NCBI RefSeq assembly: GCF_021390575.1
Contig: NZ_JAJEJQ010000003.1
Coordinates: 302,001 to 366,000, forward strand
Reading direction: 5' to 3'
Origin: Paraburkholderia adhaesiva
GTDB taxonomy: Bacteria; Pseudomonadota; Gammaproteobacteria; Burkholderiales; Burkholderiaceae
DNA: 64,000 nucleotides
Within the stretch, counting starts at the first letter, position 1. Each line of letters starts with the position of its first letter. Shown piece after piece: positions 17,228 through 25,733 of the stretch. The notes below the pieces were generated by a model, which saw only the letters and a list, made by a program, of their open reading frames with translations, was not told the origin of the DNA and did no database searches. A program made the translations under genes and the position numbers.

Positions 17228-18331
17228 GTGACCGAGCCGAACACCCTGTCCAAGCGTCTGCGCAAGCTGATCGATACCGTCCAGCACAACGAGCGCACCC
17301 TCCAGCGTTTTCAGCAGATCGAAGTCCGCCTCATCAGCGTCGACGATTTCGCGGCGCTGCTCGACACCCTCGTGACCGATCTCGCGCGGGCGTTCGACCT
17401 GTCGGTGGTGACCCTCTGGCTCGACGCGCGCGTACCGTATATCGGCGAACTGCTGCACGGCGACTCCGGTCCCGTAGCGGACTCTCGCAACTTGCGCGGC
17501 GGCCACGCCGACGAACGCGGGTTGGTGTTGCCCGGCGAGCCCGGCGCGGCGTGGCTCGGCCAGCCCACGGATCTGCCGCCCGCGTTGCGCGCCGAGTTCT
17601 TCGACCCCGTGGATGAGCCGCGAAGCGCCGCGATCCTGCCAATCGAAAGCGGCGCGGGCGTGTGCGCTTATCTGTGCCTCGGCAGCGCGGATGCCACCCG
17701 CTTCACCGCCGACATGGCCACGGATTTGCTGCAACGCTTCGCGGTCTTCGTGAGTGCCGGGCTCGTGAATGTCGTGCATCGCCAGCGGCTCAGGCGCCAG
17801 GGCGTGACCGACGCGCTGACCGCACTCCCTAACCGTCGCTACTTCGACGCGCGGCTGCGCGAGGAAATCCAGCGCGCAGCACGTGTGGCGGGGCCGGTAG
17901 CGTGCCTTGTCATCGATATCGATCTGTTCAGGCAATTCAACGACACCTTCGGTCACGACGCGGGCGACCGCGCGCTCATGGCGGTCGGTTCCTGCATCCG
18001 TCGCACGGTGCGGCAAGGCGAAACGGTGGCGCGCTATGGTGGCGAGGAGTTTGTCGCGCTCGTGCAGGGTGACACGCGCCGGGCCTGTATCGCGGCGGAA
18101 CGCGTGCGTGCTGCCGTGGAAGCGCTCGTGATTCACGACGACCGCGGCGCGCCGTTGCACCTGACGGTTTCGATCGGTGTGGCCGCGCGGGCCATCAAGC
18201 AGATCAGCACCGACACGTCCGACACGGCGAATGCGTTGATCGAGGAGGCCGACCGTGCGATGCAACTTGCCAAATCCAGCGGTCGCAACCGCGTCGAGGC
18301 GCACCAGGCGGATGCAGGCGCCGCGGCTTGA
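17228..18331 (+). CDS. Soluble diguanylate cyclase with DUF484/GAF-like sensor domain
   Basis: The N-terminal half (LSKRLRKLIDTVQHNERTLQRFQQIE, then VRLISVDDFAALLDTLVTDLARAFDLSVVTLWL) matches DUF484, a GAF-like ligand-sensing fold. The C-terminal half is GGDEF (VTDALTALPNRRYFD, then RYGGEEF), so c-di-GMP synthesis is expected. The I-site position reads R-x-x-E. No membrane helix is seen. The frame is open from a TTG at 17207; the GTG at 17228 (VTEPNTLSKRL) is chosen because family members begin this way, but ribosome-binding signals are poor at both. Confidence 0.85.
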   Translation: MTEPNTLSKRLRKLIDTVQHNERTLQRFQQIEVRLISVDDFAALLDTLVTDLARAFDLSVVTLWLDARVPYIGELLHGDSGPVADSRNLRGGHADERGLVLPGEPGAAWLGQPTDLPPALRAEFFDPVDEPRSAAILPIESGAGVCAYLCLGSADATRFTADMATDLLQRFAVFVSAGLVNVVHRQRLRRQGVTDALTALPNRRYFDARLREEIQRAARVAGPVACLVIDIDLFRQFNDTFGHDAGDRALMAVGSCIRRTVRQGETVARYGGEEFVALVQGDTRRACIAAERVRAAVEALVIHDDRGAPLHLTVSIGVAARAIKQISTDTSDTANALIEEADRAMQLAKSSGRNRVEAHQADAGAAA

Positions 18332-18494
18332 GTCGCACTGCTGCGGCTCAGGCCAGCGTGACCTCTCCTATACTTTCTCCCGACTGGTCCATTCGAAGGC
18401 TTCCGGCCCCGCTGCGGACGCGAGCAGGTTCGTGATCGTCCCGTGAGGTCTTGCACCTCGATTCGTCCGGCACTAATCCACCGGGAGAAATAGC

Positions 18495-18836
18495 ATGATG
18501 CTCGACTGGGACGACTACCTTCAGCAGTTGAAGACCACGATCGGTGAGATCGGCAAGCTCAGCCCGAAGACCCTCCACGGTTACCAGGAATTGGCGACCG
18601 CAGGCAGCGCAACCGGCCAGCTCGATCCGAAGATTCGCGAGCTGATTTCACTGGCCGTAGCAGTGACGCTGCGCTGCGACGGCTGCATCACCACTCACAC
18701 GAGCGCTGCGATCAAGCATGGTGCGACGCGCGAGGAAATCGCGGAGGCACTCGGCGTGGCAATTTCAGTGAATGCGGGTGCGGCGCTTGTGTACTCCGCG
18801 CGCGTCATGGATGCGTATGTACAGAAGACGGCATGA
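18495..18836 (+). CDS. Carboxymuconolactone decarboxylase-family (AhpD-like) protein
   Basis: 113 aa with the AhpD-like core DPKIRELISLAVAVTLRCDGCITTHTSAAIKHGATREEIAEAL. The C-x2-C pair (CDGC) and downstream His residues are those of the alkylhydroperoxidase active site rather than of true lactone decarboxylases. It probably acts as a small thiol peroxidase or reductase in the cytosol. A GGGAG lies 8 nt before the ATG; the second Met (18498) is also possible. Apparently monocistronic. Confidence 0.9.
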   Translation: MMLDWDDYLQQLKTTIGEIGKLSPKTLHGYQELATAGSATGQLDPKIRELISLAVAVTLRCDGCITTHTSAAIKHGATREEIAEALGVAISVNAGAALVYSARVMDAYVQKTA

Positions 18837-18976
18837 CGTGTGGATGGGCGTCGTCGTCTGGTAGTGCGCGGTTCAGACGCGGCAGCAGTAGCCGAGTCTG
18901 TGCGATTTATATTGAGGATCGCTGAGTATTGCGCTGTGCCTGAGCACGGTAGGAGAGCGCGATGTGCCGCTAATGA

Positions 18977-19002
18977 CGCGGCCCGGTAAGCACCGGACCG
19001 CG
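18977..19002. terminator. Strong hairpin after the DUF2322 gene
   Basis: Arms CGCGGCCCGGT and ACCGGACCGCG around an AAGC loop, with one mismatch. It lies 10 nt beyond the stop of the leftward DUF2322 gene. There is no U-tract on either strand, so it may only stabilise the mRNA end. The rest of 18837-19011 holds nothing I recognise. Confidence 0.4.
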
Positions 19003-19011
19003 TCGCGACTA

Positions 19012-19341
19012 TCAGGCCGTGGTGACGTCGATGCGCAAGGCTTCGGCGCCTGCAACGATAGCGAGCAGGCGGTCGACGTTGGGATGCGCGCCGGGGCGGT
19101 TACGGGCGTCGATGGTGTGCTCGGCGAATACGGCGAGACCGTGTTCGGCGGCACGTGCGTCGAGCGTGCCGAACGTCTGCTTCAGATAGTGGTAGACGGC
19201 GAGCGAACCTTGCTTGCCCGGCTGGTTTTCGATGGTTGCCACCACCGTGCCTTGCCCGTCAACGAGATCGATGCGTGCGATACCCTCGATGGTGGGCAGT
19301 TGAGCCAGATTGTCCTTGAATACAGTGCCTGGTTGAATCAT
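19012..19341 (-). CDS. DUF2322-family protein
   Basis: A 109-aa soluble protein. The sequence (VFKDNLAQLPTIEGIARIDLVDGQG, GSLAVYHYLKQTFG, DARNRPGAHPNVDRLL) fits the small DUF2322 family found in betaproteobacteria, whose role is not known. No signal peptide or metal motif is seen. It lies downstream of, and on the same strand as, the glutathione S-transferase gene, 64 bp away; cotranscription is possible. Confidence 0.7.
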   Translation of the reverse strand: MIQPGTVFKDNLAQLPTIEGIARIDLVDGQGTVVATIENQPGKQGSLAVYHYLKQTFGTLDARAAEHGLAVFAEHTIDARNRPGAHPNVDRLLAIVAGAEALRIDVTTA

Positions 19342-19405
19342 TCAAATCACTTCGTTAGTTGGGGAAAATGGATCGGCCGGACGCCGCCTGGATGCTGCGA
19401 TGGCC

Positions 19406-20053
19406 TCACACCAACGGCTGAGCGATGCCCTCGGTCTTGAATGCGCGCGCGACGGCCGGACGTTCGAGCATGCGCTGCAGATACGCGCCAAGCCGCGGCC
19501 ACGTCCGCGCCGGACGATGAAGGCCGCGTGTCCACCGGCAGAGCATCAGCGCGTAGGGATCGAGCGCGGTATAGGCATCGCCGAGCAGCCACGGGCCGCC
19601 AGACGTTTCCAGTTGCGCCTCAAGCTGATCGAGCAGCGTGGCGATCTTCGCTTCGGCATGGGACTGGACCTGCCGGGCGCCATCGGCGTTTCCGGCTTCG
19701 ACCCAGCGGTCCGGGTAGAAGTAGACGATCAACGTAGCCTGCAGCGTGTTCGTGAGCCACATGAGCCATTTGTAGAACTCGGCGCGTTGCGGCGTACCCA
19801 GAGCGGGGACGAGGGCACGCTCTGGATGCGTATCGGCGAGATGCAGGCAGATCGCGGCCGACTCGTAGGGGACGAGGTCGCCGTCGACGAGCGCTGGAAT
19901 CAGGCCGTTCGGATTCAGCTTCAAGTACTCGTCGGATTTGTGCTCGTCCTTCATGCGATCGACGAGCTTCAGTTCGAAAGGCTGGCCGATTTCTTCGAGC
20001 ACGATGTGGGGCGCCATGCTCGCGGTGCTGGGGTAATAGAACAGCGTCGTCAT
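19406..20053 (-). CDS. Glutathione S-transferase
   Basis: 215 aa, the normal length of a cytosolic GST subunit. The thioredoxin-fold N-domain begins MTTLFYYPSTASMAPHIVLEEIG; the Ser/Tyr of YPSTASM is the likely glutathione-activating region. The conserved cis-proline and SNAIL-equivalent stretch is visible (NPNGLIPALVDGD, then YESAAICLHLAD). The helical C-domain contains ALDPYALMLCRWTRGL. The start at 20053 matches homologues; the frame runs on to 20095 without support. Confidence 0.92.
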   Translation of the reverse strand: MTTLFYYPSTASMAPHIVLEEIGQPFELKLVDRMKDEHKSDEYLKLNPNGLIPALVDGDLVPYESAAICLHLADTHPERALVPALGTPQRAEFYKWLMWLTNTLQATLIVYFYPDRWVEAGNADGARQVQSHAEAKIATLLDQLEAQLETSGGPWLLGDAYTALDPYALMLCRWTRGLHRPARTWPRLGAYLQRMLERPAVARAFKTEGIAQPLV

Positions 20054-20349
20054 TGAGGTTTTATTCTCGATCGGGAAAGGTGGCTTCGAACACAATACAG
20101 CCGCATATTATTGCAGGAAGGCATGGGGAATCGTATGTCGTTGCGTACGCATGCAGGACCCCAATCACGTAACCGGCTGGCATGACGCGCCAATAACGTA
20201 AAACGGCCCCTGCTTTTACGACATTTTTTCTTGTAGTGGTCTGGTGCGAACCCTGGACTCCAGTCATCGAAAGGACTGGAGAAGCCGTCTTGAAACGCAG
20301 TGCAGCGTCGGTCAGCGGAGAACGGATTACCAGCAGACAACCGGGTGCC

Positions 20350-20530
20350 GTGCCTCTCGTACTTCGGCGCTTCGATCCGCGACACGACTCCTGGGAACAT
20401 CTCACGAAGCTGCTGCACCGTGCCTTCGCGAAGCTCGCGGCGCTCGGCCTGCACTGTTCGTGTGCGGACCAGGCTGGCATCGTCACGCGGCAGCGCGCGC
20501 TCTCGGGCAAGCAGCGCGCATGGGCCGCTG
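20350..20530 (+). pseudogene. Decayed GNAT acetyltransferase fragment
   Basis: Within a longer open frame (20236-20778), about 60 residues match the first part of a GNAT acetyltransferase: VLRRFDPRHDSWEHLTKLL, HRAFAKLAALGLHCSCADQ, then VTRQRALSGKQRAW. The catalytic and acetyl-CoA-binding half never follows in any frame, and the rest of the frame is Arg-rich shadow sequence. It is a truncated remnant. Outside it, 20054-20349 and 20531-20771 show no gene. Confidence 0.5.
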
Positions 20531-20771
20531 CCGGGAATCGCGATCACACGCGAGTATCCACTGCGCTGGCTCGTCGGACTGCATGCCGAACTCATTCCTG
20601 GTCTCAAGCCGTAGTGCGCGGCTTACCATGCGTTTACGCAATCTTTGCGCCGCCGTGCGCTATCTTTTCACGCTTTTGCCCGGTCGAGCGATATCGTGTT
20701 GAAAGACGCAGTAGGCGTCATTCTGTCCGAACCCGAACATATGAACGGGCCGTGGCCCAGCGAGGTTCCAG

Positions 20772-21188
20772 ATGTTGAAACTGCTGATTCCAATCATCGA
20801 CCGCAATGGCGCGCTCGAAGCGGCGCATCACGGCGCGTTCCTGTTTGCTGAGCGTTGCGTATCGGAGGTCGAGATCGTTGAAGTACTCGACGAGATGGGG
20901 CGTGACCGGAGCGCGGCGTTTCATTCGCCGGCTGACTTGCGGATCTCCGAAAAACGGGCGATGCGCGATGCGCTACTGCAAACGCGCGCGATTCTCGACG
21001 ATGCGGGTGTGCCCTACACGTGGAAGCGCGTTTTTGGCCGGCCTGAGTACATCATCGCAGCCTGCGCGGAGCGCGATCACGCGGACATCGTCGTGCTCGA
21101 TGCGAGCCACCTCGGCGTTTTCCGCAGATGGGGTGTGCTCTCGCGGCTGCGGCGCCTGACACATACGCCCGTCACGTTGCTGCAATGA
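20772..21188 (+). CDS. Universal stress protein (UspA family)
   Basis: 138 aa, a single Usp domain. The N-terminal strand MLKLLIPIIDRNGALEAAHHGAFLF and the C-terminal segment ADIVVLDASHLGVFRRWGVLSRLRRLTHTPVTLLQ follow the family plan. The ATP-binding G-x2-G-x9-G(S/T) motif is degenerate (SHLGVFRRWGVLSRL), so it may not bind ATP. GAGG precedes the ATG by 8 nt. Probably monocistronic. Confidence 0.85.
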   Translation: MLKLLIPIIDRNGALEAAHHGAFLFAERCVSEVEIVEVLDEMGRDRSAAFHSPADLRISEKRAMRDALLQTRAILDDAGVPYTWKRVFGRPEYIIAACAERDHADIVVLDASHLGVFRRWGVLSRLRRLTHTPVTLLQ

Positions 21189-21398
21189 GCCATCGGTGAC
21201 GGGCCTGCGGTTAGCGTGTGACTATCCCGTTAGTAGCGGCCGCGCGTGAACTGGCGCTCGCGTCGTGTGCGAATGCCTCGAACACACCGTCCGCGTCATG
21301 CGTCTTGAGGATCATGAAATCTACTGCTACTGACCCCGGCTCGATGCGTGGTCGCTCGAACCGGGGCAGCCAACGTTTGCTGCGTGGCGCAGGAAACG

Positions 21399-22055
21399 TT
21401 AGAAGGTCTCCCAGTCGCTCGACGCCGATGCAGGGGAGGGCGCAGGAGCCGGAGTCGGTGCAACAGGTGCCTGCGTCTGACGCGGGCTGGCGGCAACTGC
21501 GCTAGCCTTTGGCTTCAGCTTCGGTTCGCGCGGCGCCATCGAACTAGCTGCGGGCTTGACTGCGGACCTTACCGGCTTCGCGGCAGTGGGGGCCGAAAAC
21601 GTGTTTCCGCCGCCGATCCGGAACACCGCCACCACTTCGCGCAAGCCTTGCGATTGCGCGGCCATCGCCTGCGCTGCCGCCGACGCCTGTTCAACCAGCG
21701 CCGCATTCTGCTGGGTCATCTCGTCCATCTGCGAGACGGCCTTGTTGACTTGCTCGATACCCGAGTGCTGCTCTTCGGAAGCCGCTGCGATTTCGCCCAT
21801 GAGGTCCGCGACGCGCTTGGCCGACACAACAACCTGATCGATGGTCGTGCCTGCTTCGTCGACGAGCTTCGAGCCCTCCACCACCTGCGCAACCGACTGG
21901 CCGATCAGTTCCTTGATCTCCTTCGCGGCGCTGGCGCTGCGTTGCGCGAGGCTGCGGACTTCGGCGGCGACGACAGCGAAACCGCGCCCCTGATCGCCCG
22001 CACGCGCTGCTTCCACGGCGGCGTTGAGCGCGAGGATGTTGGTCTGATATCCCAT
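21399..22055 (-). pseudogene. Chemotaxis receptor (MCP) gene truncated by prophage insertion
   Basis: Encodes only the cytoplasmic signalling tip and C-terminal arm of a methyl-accepting chemotaxis protein: YQTNILALNAAVEAARAG at residues 3-20 is the hairpin tip that contacts CheA/CheW, followed by the adaptation helix and a Pro/Ala linker ending in DWETF, a CheR/CheB docking pentapeptide like NWETF. The sensor, membrane helices and first signalling arm are missing because the prophage left end joins just before the tip. The ATG and the GGAG 4 nt upstream come from the junction side and are in frame, so a 218-aa fragment might still be made. Confidence 0.88.
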
Positions 22056-22064
22056 CTTTCTCCG

Positions 22065-22094
22065 CGTGGCTGGCGTAAACTACGCCTAGCCACG
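22065..22094. repeat. Inverted repeat at the prophage left junction
   Basis: CGTGGCTGGCGTA, a 3-nt centre AAC, then TACGCCTAGCCACG: a 13-bp near-perfect inverted repeat with one extra T. It starts 10 bp outside the last receptor codon. It may be a structured att-site element, a binding site for integrase or excisionase, or a hairpin in the leader of the truncated receptor gene. Confidence 0.6.
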
Positions 22095-22215
22095 AAATTA
22101 TCATGGCAAATCAAGTACTTACACTCCACTTGACTCCGCTACGCTTTCGCCCGGTCCGCGACAATCCGCGTTGAATTGGGGGGCCACGCGGGGGGCTGAA
22201 AACAGGGCAAATCCT

Positions 22216-23442
22216 ATGACCAAGCTGACCGACCGGACCCTTCGCGCACTCAAGGCCGAAGACTCGCCTTTGACCGACGATCTTGTCAAGGGCCTTCGTG
22301 CAACCCCGACCCCTGGCGGCGTGAAGTGGATTCTTCGTTTCACCTCGCCCGTGACTGGCAAGCGCCGCGACGCGGGCGCGGGCGCGTATCCCGAGGTTTC
22401 GCTCGGCGAGGCGCGCGAGCGCGCGCAAGCCATGCGCAAACTCATTGCGGACGGCAAGGACCCGATTGAAGAACAGAAGCGCGAGCGCGCCGCCGCTGCG
22501 CGCGAGGCAAGCGTTCCGACCTTCGGCGAAGCCGCAAAGCAGGTCCACGCCGACCTGAAAGGCGGATGGAAGCAGACCAAGAATGTTGCGCGCTGGCTCG
22601 CGAGCGTCGAACAGCACCTCGCGCCGATCCTCGCGCGCCGTGTTGAAACGCTGACGCCTGCCGACTTCGCCGACGCGCTGCGCGCCGAATGGCTCGTCCA
22701 CCCGCGCGCGGCGGCGGACGTACTCCAGCGCGCCAGCGTCATCATGCGTTGGTGTTTCGCAAAGGGCTTCGTTACGGCCGACCCTACCTCGCTTGTGCGC
22801 TCCCTGCTGGCGAAGCAGAAAACGGACGTTGAACACCATCCCGCGTTGCCTTATCGCAATGCTCCCGCGTTCGTCGCGCAACACTTCGGCGATATCGCCG
22901 CAACCGATGTACACCGCGCCGCCGTCTTCGTGCTGATTCATACTGCCTGCCGCCCCGGCGAAGTGCGCGGCATGCGCTGGGCCGAACTCGACCTGGACGG
23001 CGCAGTGTGGACGGTTCCCGCCGCCCGCATGAAAGGCAAGGCCGAACACCGCGTGCCGCTCGTTCCGCAAGTCGTTACGTTGCTGCGCCGCATGTCTGAA
23101 ATGAAACTGCATGATGAATACGTGTTTCCGAACACGCAGGGCAAAAACGTAATTGCAGACGTGCGGCTCCAGGAATGGCTACAGGATGCCGATGCACCAA
23201 GCGACACGGCGGGCCGGGCTGCAACGCCGCATGGTTGCCGCTCGACGTTCAAGGATTGGGCGATTGAGAACGGTCACAGCGAAAGCACGTCAGAACGCGT
23301 GCTCGCCCACAAGGTAAAAGGACAGGTAAAGCAGGCCTACGAACGGACAACGCAGTTTGAACGCCGCGCGCAACTTATGCGCGCCTGGGCGGACTACCTG
23401 CACGGCAGGACGAACGTGATACAACTTCCTGCCGCCGCCTGA
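22216..23442 (+). CDS. P4-type tyrosine integrase
   Basis: 408 aa. An N-terminal arm-binding domain of the DUF4102 type (LTDRTLRALKAED through EVSLGEARERAQAMRKLIADGKDP) is followed by a core-binding domain (FGEAAKQVHADLKGGWKQ) and the catalytic domain. Catalytic residues are visible: Arg in HTACRPGEVRGMRW, H-x-x-R in TPHGCRSTF, His in VLAHKVKGQVKQAYERT, and the Tyr nucleophile in that last stretch. The first ATG after the junction region gives a full-length protein. It is transcribed away from the attachment junction and ends at a bidirectional terminator. Confidence 0.95.
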   Translation: MTKLTDRTLRALKAEDSPLTDDLVKGLRATPTPGGVKWILRFTSPVTGKRRDAGAGAYPEVSLGEARERAQAMRKLIADGKDPIEEQKRERAAAAREASVPTFGEAAKQVHADLKGGWKQTKNVARWLASVEQHLAPILARRVETLTPADFADALRAEWLVHPRAAADVLQRASVIMRWCFAKGFVTADPTSLVRSLLAKQKTDVEHHPALPYRNAPAFVAQHFGDIAATDVHRAAVFVLIHTACRPGEVRGMRWAELDLDGAVWTVPAARMKGKAEHRVPLVPQVVTLLRRMSEMKLHDEYVFPNTQGKNVIADVRLQEWLQDADAPSDTAGRAATPHGCRSTFKDWAIENGHSESTSERVLAHKVKGQVKQAYERTTQFERRAQLMRAWADYLHGRTNVIQLPAAA

Positions 23443-23446
23443 AGCA

Positions 23447-23466
23447 AACGCCCCGAAAGGGGCGTT
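23447..23466. terminator. Bidirectional terminator after the integrase gene
   Basis: Perfect 8-bp stem AACGCCCC/GGGGCGTT with a GAAA tetraloop, with CTAATTT on the right and an A-rich left flank. It lies between the convergent integrase gene and the leftward gene ending at 23488. Confidence 0.8.
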
Positions 23467-23487
23467 CTAATTTACTTCTCTGAACAT

Positions 23488-24198
23488 TCATTGATGCGTG
23501 ATCGGTATCCCTGACGGAAATGCCAATCCCTTCAGCTGAATGAAAAATTTGAATACCTCGGCCCGTTGCCCAATTCCAAGCGGCTCTGGAATAAATCTCT
23601 GGTTGGCCGCCAAATTAAAAACAAACCTGGTAAATTCAACGATATTATCGGTTGCATATTTTAATGCTTCCGCATCCATCGATTTATTGCTGGGGTCATT
23701 GTGACGATTGAATATAGGTTCCGGGTAAAAAGGAGGGGTAATGCCGCACGCCATGACGGCACGCAGTCTGAGACTTGCTAACTGGGCCTTGTCGTATTCT
23801 TGCTGATTTACGTTGAAGTACGTATTCATCAGATCAAATATCTGTTTCGCTACTTCATGGAACATGTATACGACATCCTGGGATGCCGGAAATTCGCGTG
23901 AAACGTGATGATCGAGTATGCGCGCCAGAAGCTGGGTTCCGAGTCTGATTACTTCAAACGATTCGTCGTTTTCCCGCGTTTGGGAATCTAGAAAGATCCG
24001 TGGCCCTTCTAGTTGGAAGCGTTGTCCGGAATAGCTGTTGATCGTTCCATGCATCACCGCCAGTGGCGGTTCAAAACCCGTCTTTTCCAGGCCAATCATT
24101 GCTACCGGGGTTACGCCATCGGAAAGCTCTCTTAACAAATTCACAGCCTTCTGTATCTCACTCATGTTTGCAGATATTCCAAAATTGGTTTTTGACAA
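23488..24198 (-). CDS. Hypothetical prophage protein (236 aa)
   Basis: Not recognised. It is clearly lower in GC than its neighbours, as expected for a recently acquired cargo gene. The sequence looks like a soluble helical protein with a mid-region GTQLLARILDHHVSREFPASQDVVYMFHEVAKQIFDLM and no transmembrane segment or cofactor motif. The start is probably TTG at 24198 because GAGGA lies just upstream; the in-frame ATG at 24165 (MSEIQKAV) is the alternative. It is last in the leftward early strand and ends at the terminator shared with the integrase. Confidence 0.7.
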   Translation of the reverse strand: MSKTNFGISANMSEIQKAVNLLRELSDGVTPVAMIGLEKTGFEPPLAVMHGTINSYSGQRFQLEGPRIFLDSQTRENDESFEVIRLGTQLLARILDHHVSREFPASQDVVYMFHEVAKQIFDLMNTYFNVNQQEYDKAQLASLRLRAVMACGITPPFYPEPIFNRHNDPSNKSMDAEALKYATDNIVEFTRFVFNLAANQRFIPEPLGIGQRAEVFKFFIQLKGLAFPSGIPITHQ

Positions 24199-24266
24199 TG
24201 TTCCTCAGAAAAAACATCATTGAACGTTAAAACTGAAGATGTTCAGATGCGAACGTAATGTACATA

Positions 24267-24494
24267 CTACACGACCGGGAATTTCCCGGCCTTTCTATAT
24301 AGCCACGCGCGCACGTCCGCGAGCAACCAGTTATGTGCGCGCCCGCCGATCCTGAAGCCTCTGGGGAAATCGGGGTCCGTCCGTTCAAGTCGCCGCACCG
24401 TGCGGGCGCTCACTTTCAGCAGTGCCCGCAGTTCGTCCAGACCAACGATTTTCAGGTCTTCGCAGCAGCCGGGCGGCGGGCCGTCTTCAATCAT
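24267..24494 (-). CDS. AlpA-like small helix-turn-helix protein
   Basis: 75 aa. The segment VGLDELRALLKVSARTVRRLERTDPDFPRGFRIGGRAHNWLLADVRAWL is the MerR/AlpA-type excisionase fold: a helix-turn-helix followed by a wing and a Trp-containing helix. Such proteins act as excisionase or as activators of integrase expression, and its position two genes from integrase fits. No long leader is present. Confidence 0.75.
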   Translation of the reverse strand: MIEDGPPPGCCEDLKIVGLDELRALLKVSARTVRRLERTDPDFPRGFRIGGRAHNWLLADVRAWLYRKAGKFPVV

Positions 24495-24513
24495 GGTTGC
24501 CCCCGCGCTCTAT

Positions 24514-24756
24514 TCAATACCCGCTACCGATGGCGAGGCGCACCGGTTCCGCGTCCAGGCATTCGCCGCAGCGCTGCGCCTCAACCACAATGACGCCATC
24601 CAGCACGGCCGCGAGGCAAGGCGTTTGCCCGCAAACCTCGCATTGATTCCCCCAGTCTTCCCGCCATTCGATCCGGTCTTCGTCGCCGTCCGCGCCTTGC
24701 TCAGGTAACAGGCGCATGCGCAACTTTTCGTGCAGCCTCGTATTCTTCGCAGACAT
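24514..24756 (-). CDS. Small zinc-ribbon protein
   Basis: 80 aa with two cysteine pairs, CEVC and CGEC, about 22 residues apart, plus an extra Cys (TPCLAAV), typical of a structural zinc ribbon. A strong GGAGG lies 7 nt before the ATG at 24756. It is probably a nucleic-acid-binding or partner-binding accessory protein of the early operon; no family is recognised. Confidence 0.65.
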   Translation of the reverse strand: MSAKNTRLHEKLRMRLLPEQGADGDEDRIEWREDWGNQCEVCGQTPCLAAVLDGVIVVEAQRCGECLDAEPVRLAIGSGY

Positions 24757-24825
24757 TGCGATACCTCCAGCGACGCGGCCGGGCTCGCGCGCGAGGCGCG
24801 GCCCGGCATCGCCGCACAACATGCC

Positions 24826-25338
24826 TTATGTTTCGTCCGCCTCGCTTTCGTCGCTTGCCTCGCTCGCGTCCAGCGTTGCGGGCACTTCATGTTTAAGCAA
24901 CGTCACCAGTTTTGCCGTTACGCCTTCGTTGCGCGGATGCACCTGGGCACGCGCGCCGAATGCAACCGTGCCGCCTTCGCGCGGCTTCATGGTGACGCGG
25001 CCTAACGTGACCTCATCGAACGCGAGATCGTCGCGCGGCTTGCTGCCGGTATGCAGACACAGGCGCATTGCGCGCCATGTCTCCGACCAGTGCAGGGTGC
25101 CTAGGTGCGGATGGCGCACGCGTACTAGTGGCGGGCCTTCCTCGCCGTTGAACATGTCCGGGTCGTTCGCCGCTTCGAACAGCGAAGCGCGCAGCGACGG
25201 ACTGAGACTGTCCAGCACTTCGCCGCCCAGTTCAAAAACGAGTTTCAAATCCACGGCGATTACTTCGTCGGGGCCGTGCTGTTCGGTTCGCAAATTTAAA
25301 TGCGCAATCCTCACCGTTTGCCGCCTGAAGTCCAGCAT
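24826..25338 (-). CDS. Hypothetical early phage protein (170 aa)
   Basis: Begins MLDFRRQTVRIAHLNLRTEQHG and reads as a beta-rich domain, followed by a charged tail rich in Asp, Glu and Ser. The tail is like those of phage single-strand-binding proteins, but I see no OB-fold signature that settles this. A strong GGGAGGT precedes the ATG by 5 nt. It lies downstream of recT in the same operon, so a role in recombination is plausible (inference). Confidence 0.65.
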   Translation of the reverse strand: MLDFRRQTVRIAHLNLRTEQHGPDEVIAVDLKLVFELGGEVLDSLSPSLRASLFEAANDPDMFNGEEGPPLVRVRHPHLGTLHWSETWRAMRLCLHTGSKPRDDLAFDEVTLGRVTMKPREGGTVAFGARAQVHPRNEGVTAKLVTLLKHEVPATLDASEASDESEADET

Positions 25339-25353
25339 ATCTACCTCCCGTAT

Positions 25354-25453
25354 CCGTGCCTGCCACGCCACGCCGCGCCATAACACACCTCGCCTGAAGT
25401 CGCCCCGCCTGGCCTCGCCTCGCCATGCCCGCCCATGCCTTCCCTTGCCTTGG
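25354..25453. repeat. 5-bp-periodic C-rich tract A
   Basis: About 20 consecutive pentamers fit CNNGC on the + strand (for example CACGC CACGC CGCGC, and CTCGC CTCGC CATGC). The tract fills the gap between two early genes. It is not a simple tandem repeat; only the first and last positions of each unit are kept. It resembles tracts B and C in the same prophage. Confidence 0.75.
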
Positions 25454-25471
25454 GCAAACTGCTTACTGCAA

Positions 25472-25729
25472 TTACGTCCTTATGCCGAACATCTCGTGAA
25501 GACATTCGCGCGCATCGCGCTTGGCCTCCACGATTTCCTCGCGGCATTGATTCATGAATGCGTTTCGCTCGTCCTCGTTTTTCAGCCTGCACGCCGTAAC
25601 GATGGCGTCAAACTGCGCATGTGCGCCGATGAAAAAACACGTCCGCGCGGCCTCGCGCAACTCTGGCGGCGTATCGCACATCGCGAGAAACCCGTCCAGG
25701 CGTTGCAATCGTTCATTCAGATAGCCCAT
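25472..25729 (-). CDS. Hypothetical early phage protein (85 aa)
   Basis: All-helical by appearance: MGYLNERLQRLDGFLAMCD followed by REAARTCFFIGAHAQFDAIV and a charged C-terminal helix. GGGAG lies 9 nt before the ATG, and recT ends 4 bp upstream, so it belongs to the recombination operon. No family is recognised. Confidence 0.65.
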   Translation of the reverse strand: MGYLNERLQRLDGFLAMCDTPPELREAARTCFFIGAHAQFDAIVTACRLKNEDERNAFMNQCREEIVEAKRDARECLHEMFGIRT

Positions 25730-25733
25730 TTCG

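Noticed and set aside
15400..17298. 632-codon minus-strand ORF opposite the DUF899 and DUF2182 genes
   Set aside because: Arg/His-rich shadow; the plus-strand genes have good ribosome sites and known domains.
22056..22215. tRNA gene as the integration target
   Set aside because: P4-type integrases often use tRNA genes, but no cloverleaf or T-loop sequence is found here; the neighbour is a broken receptor gene.
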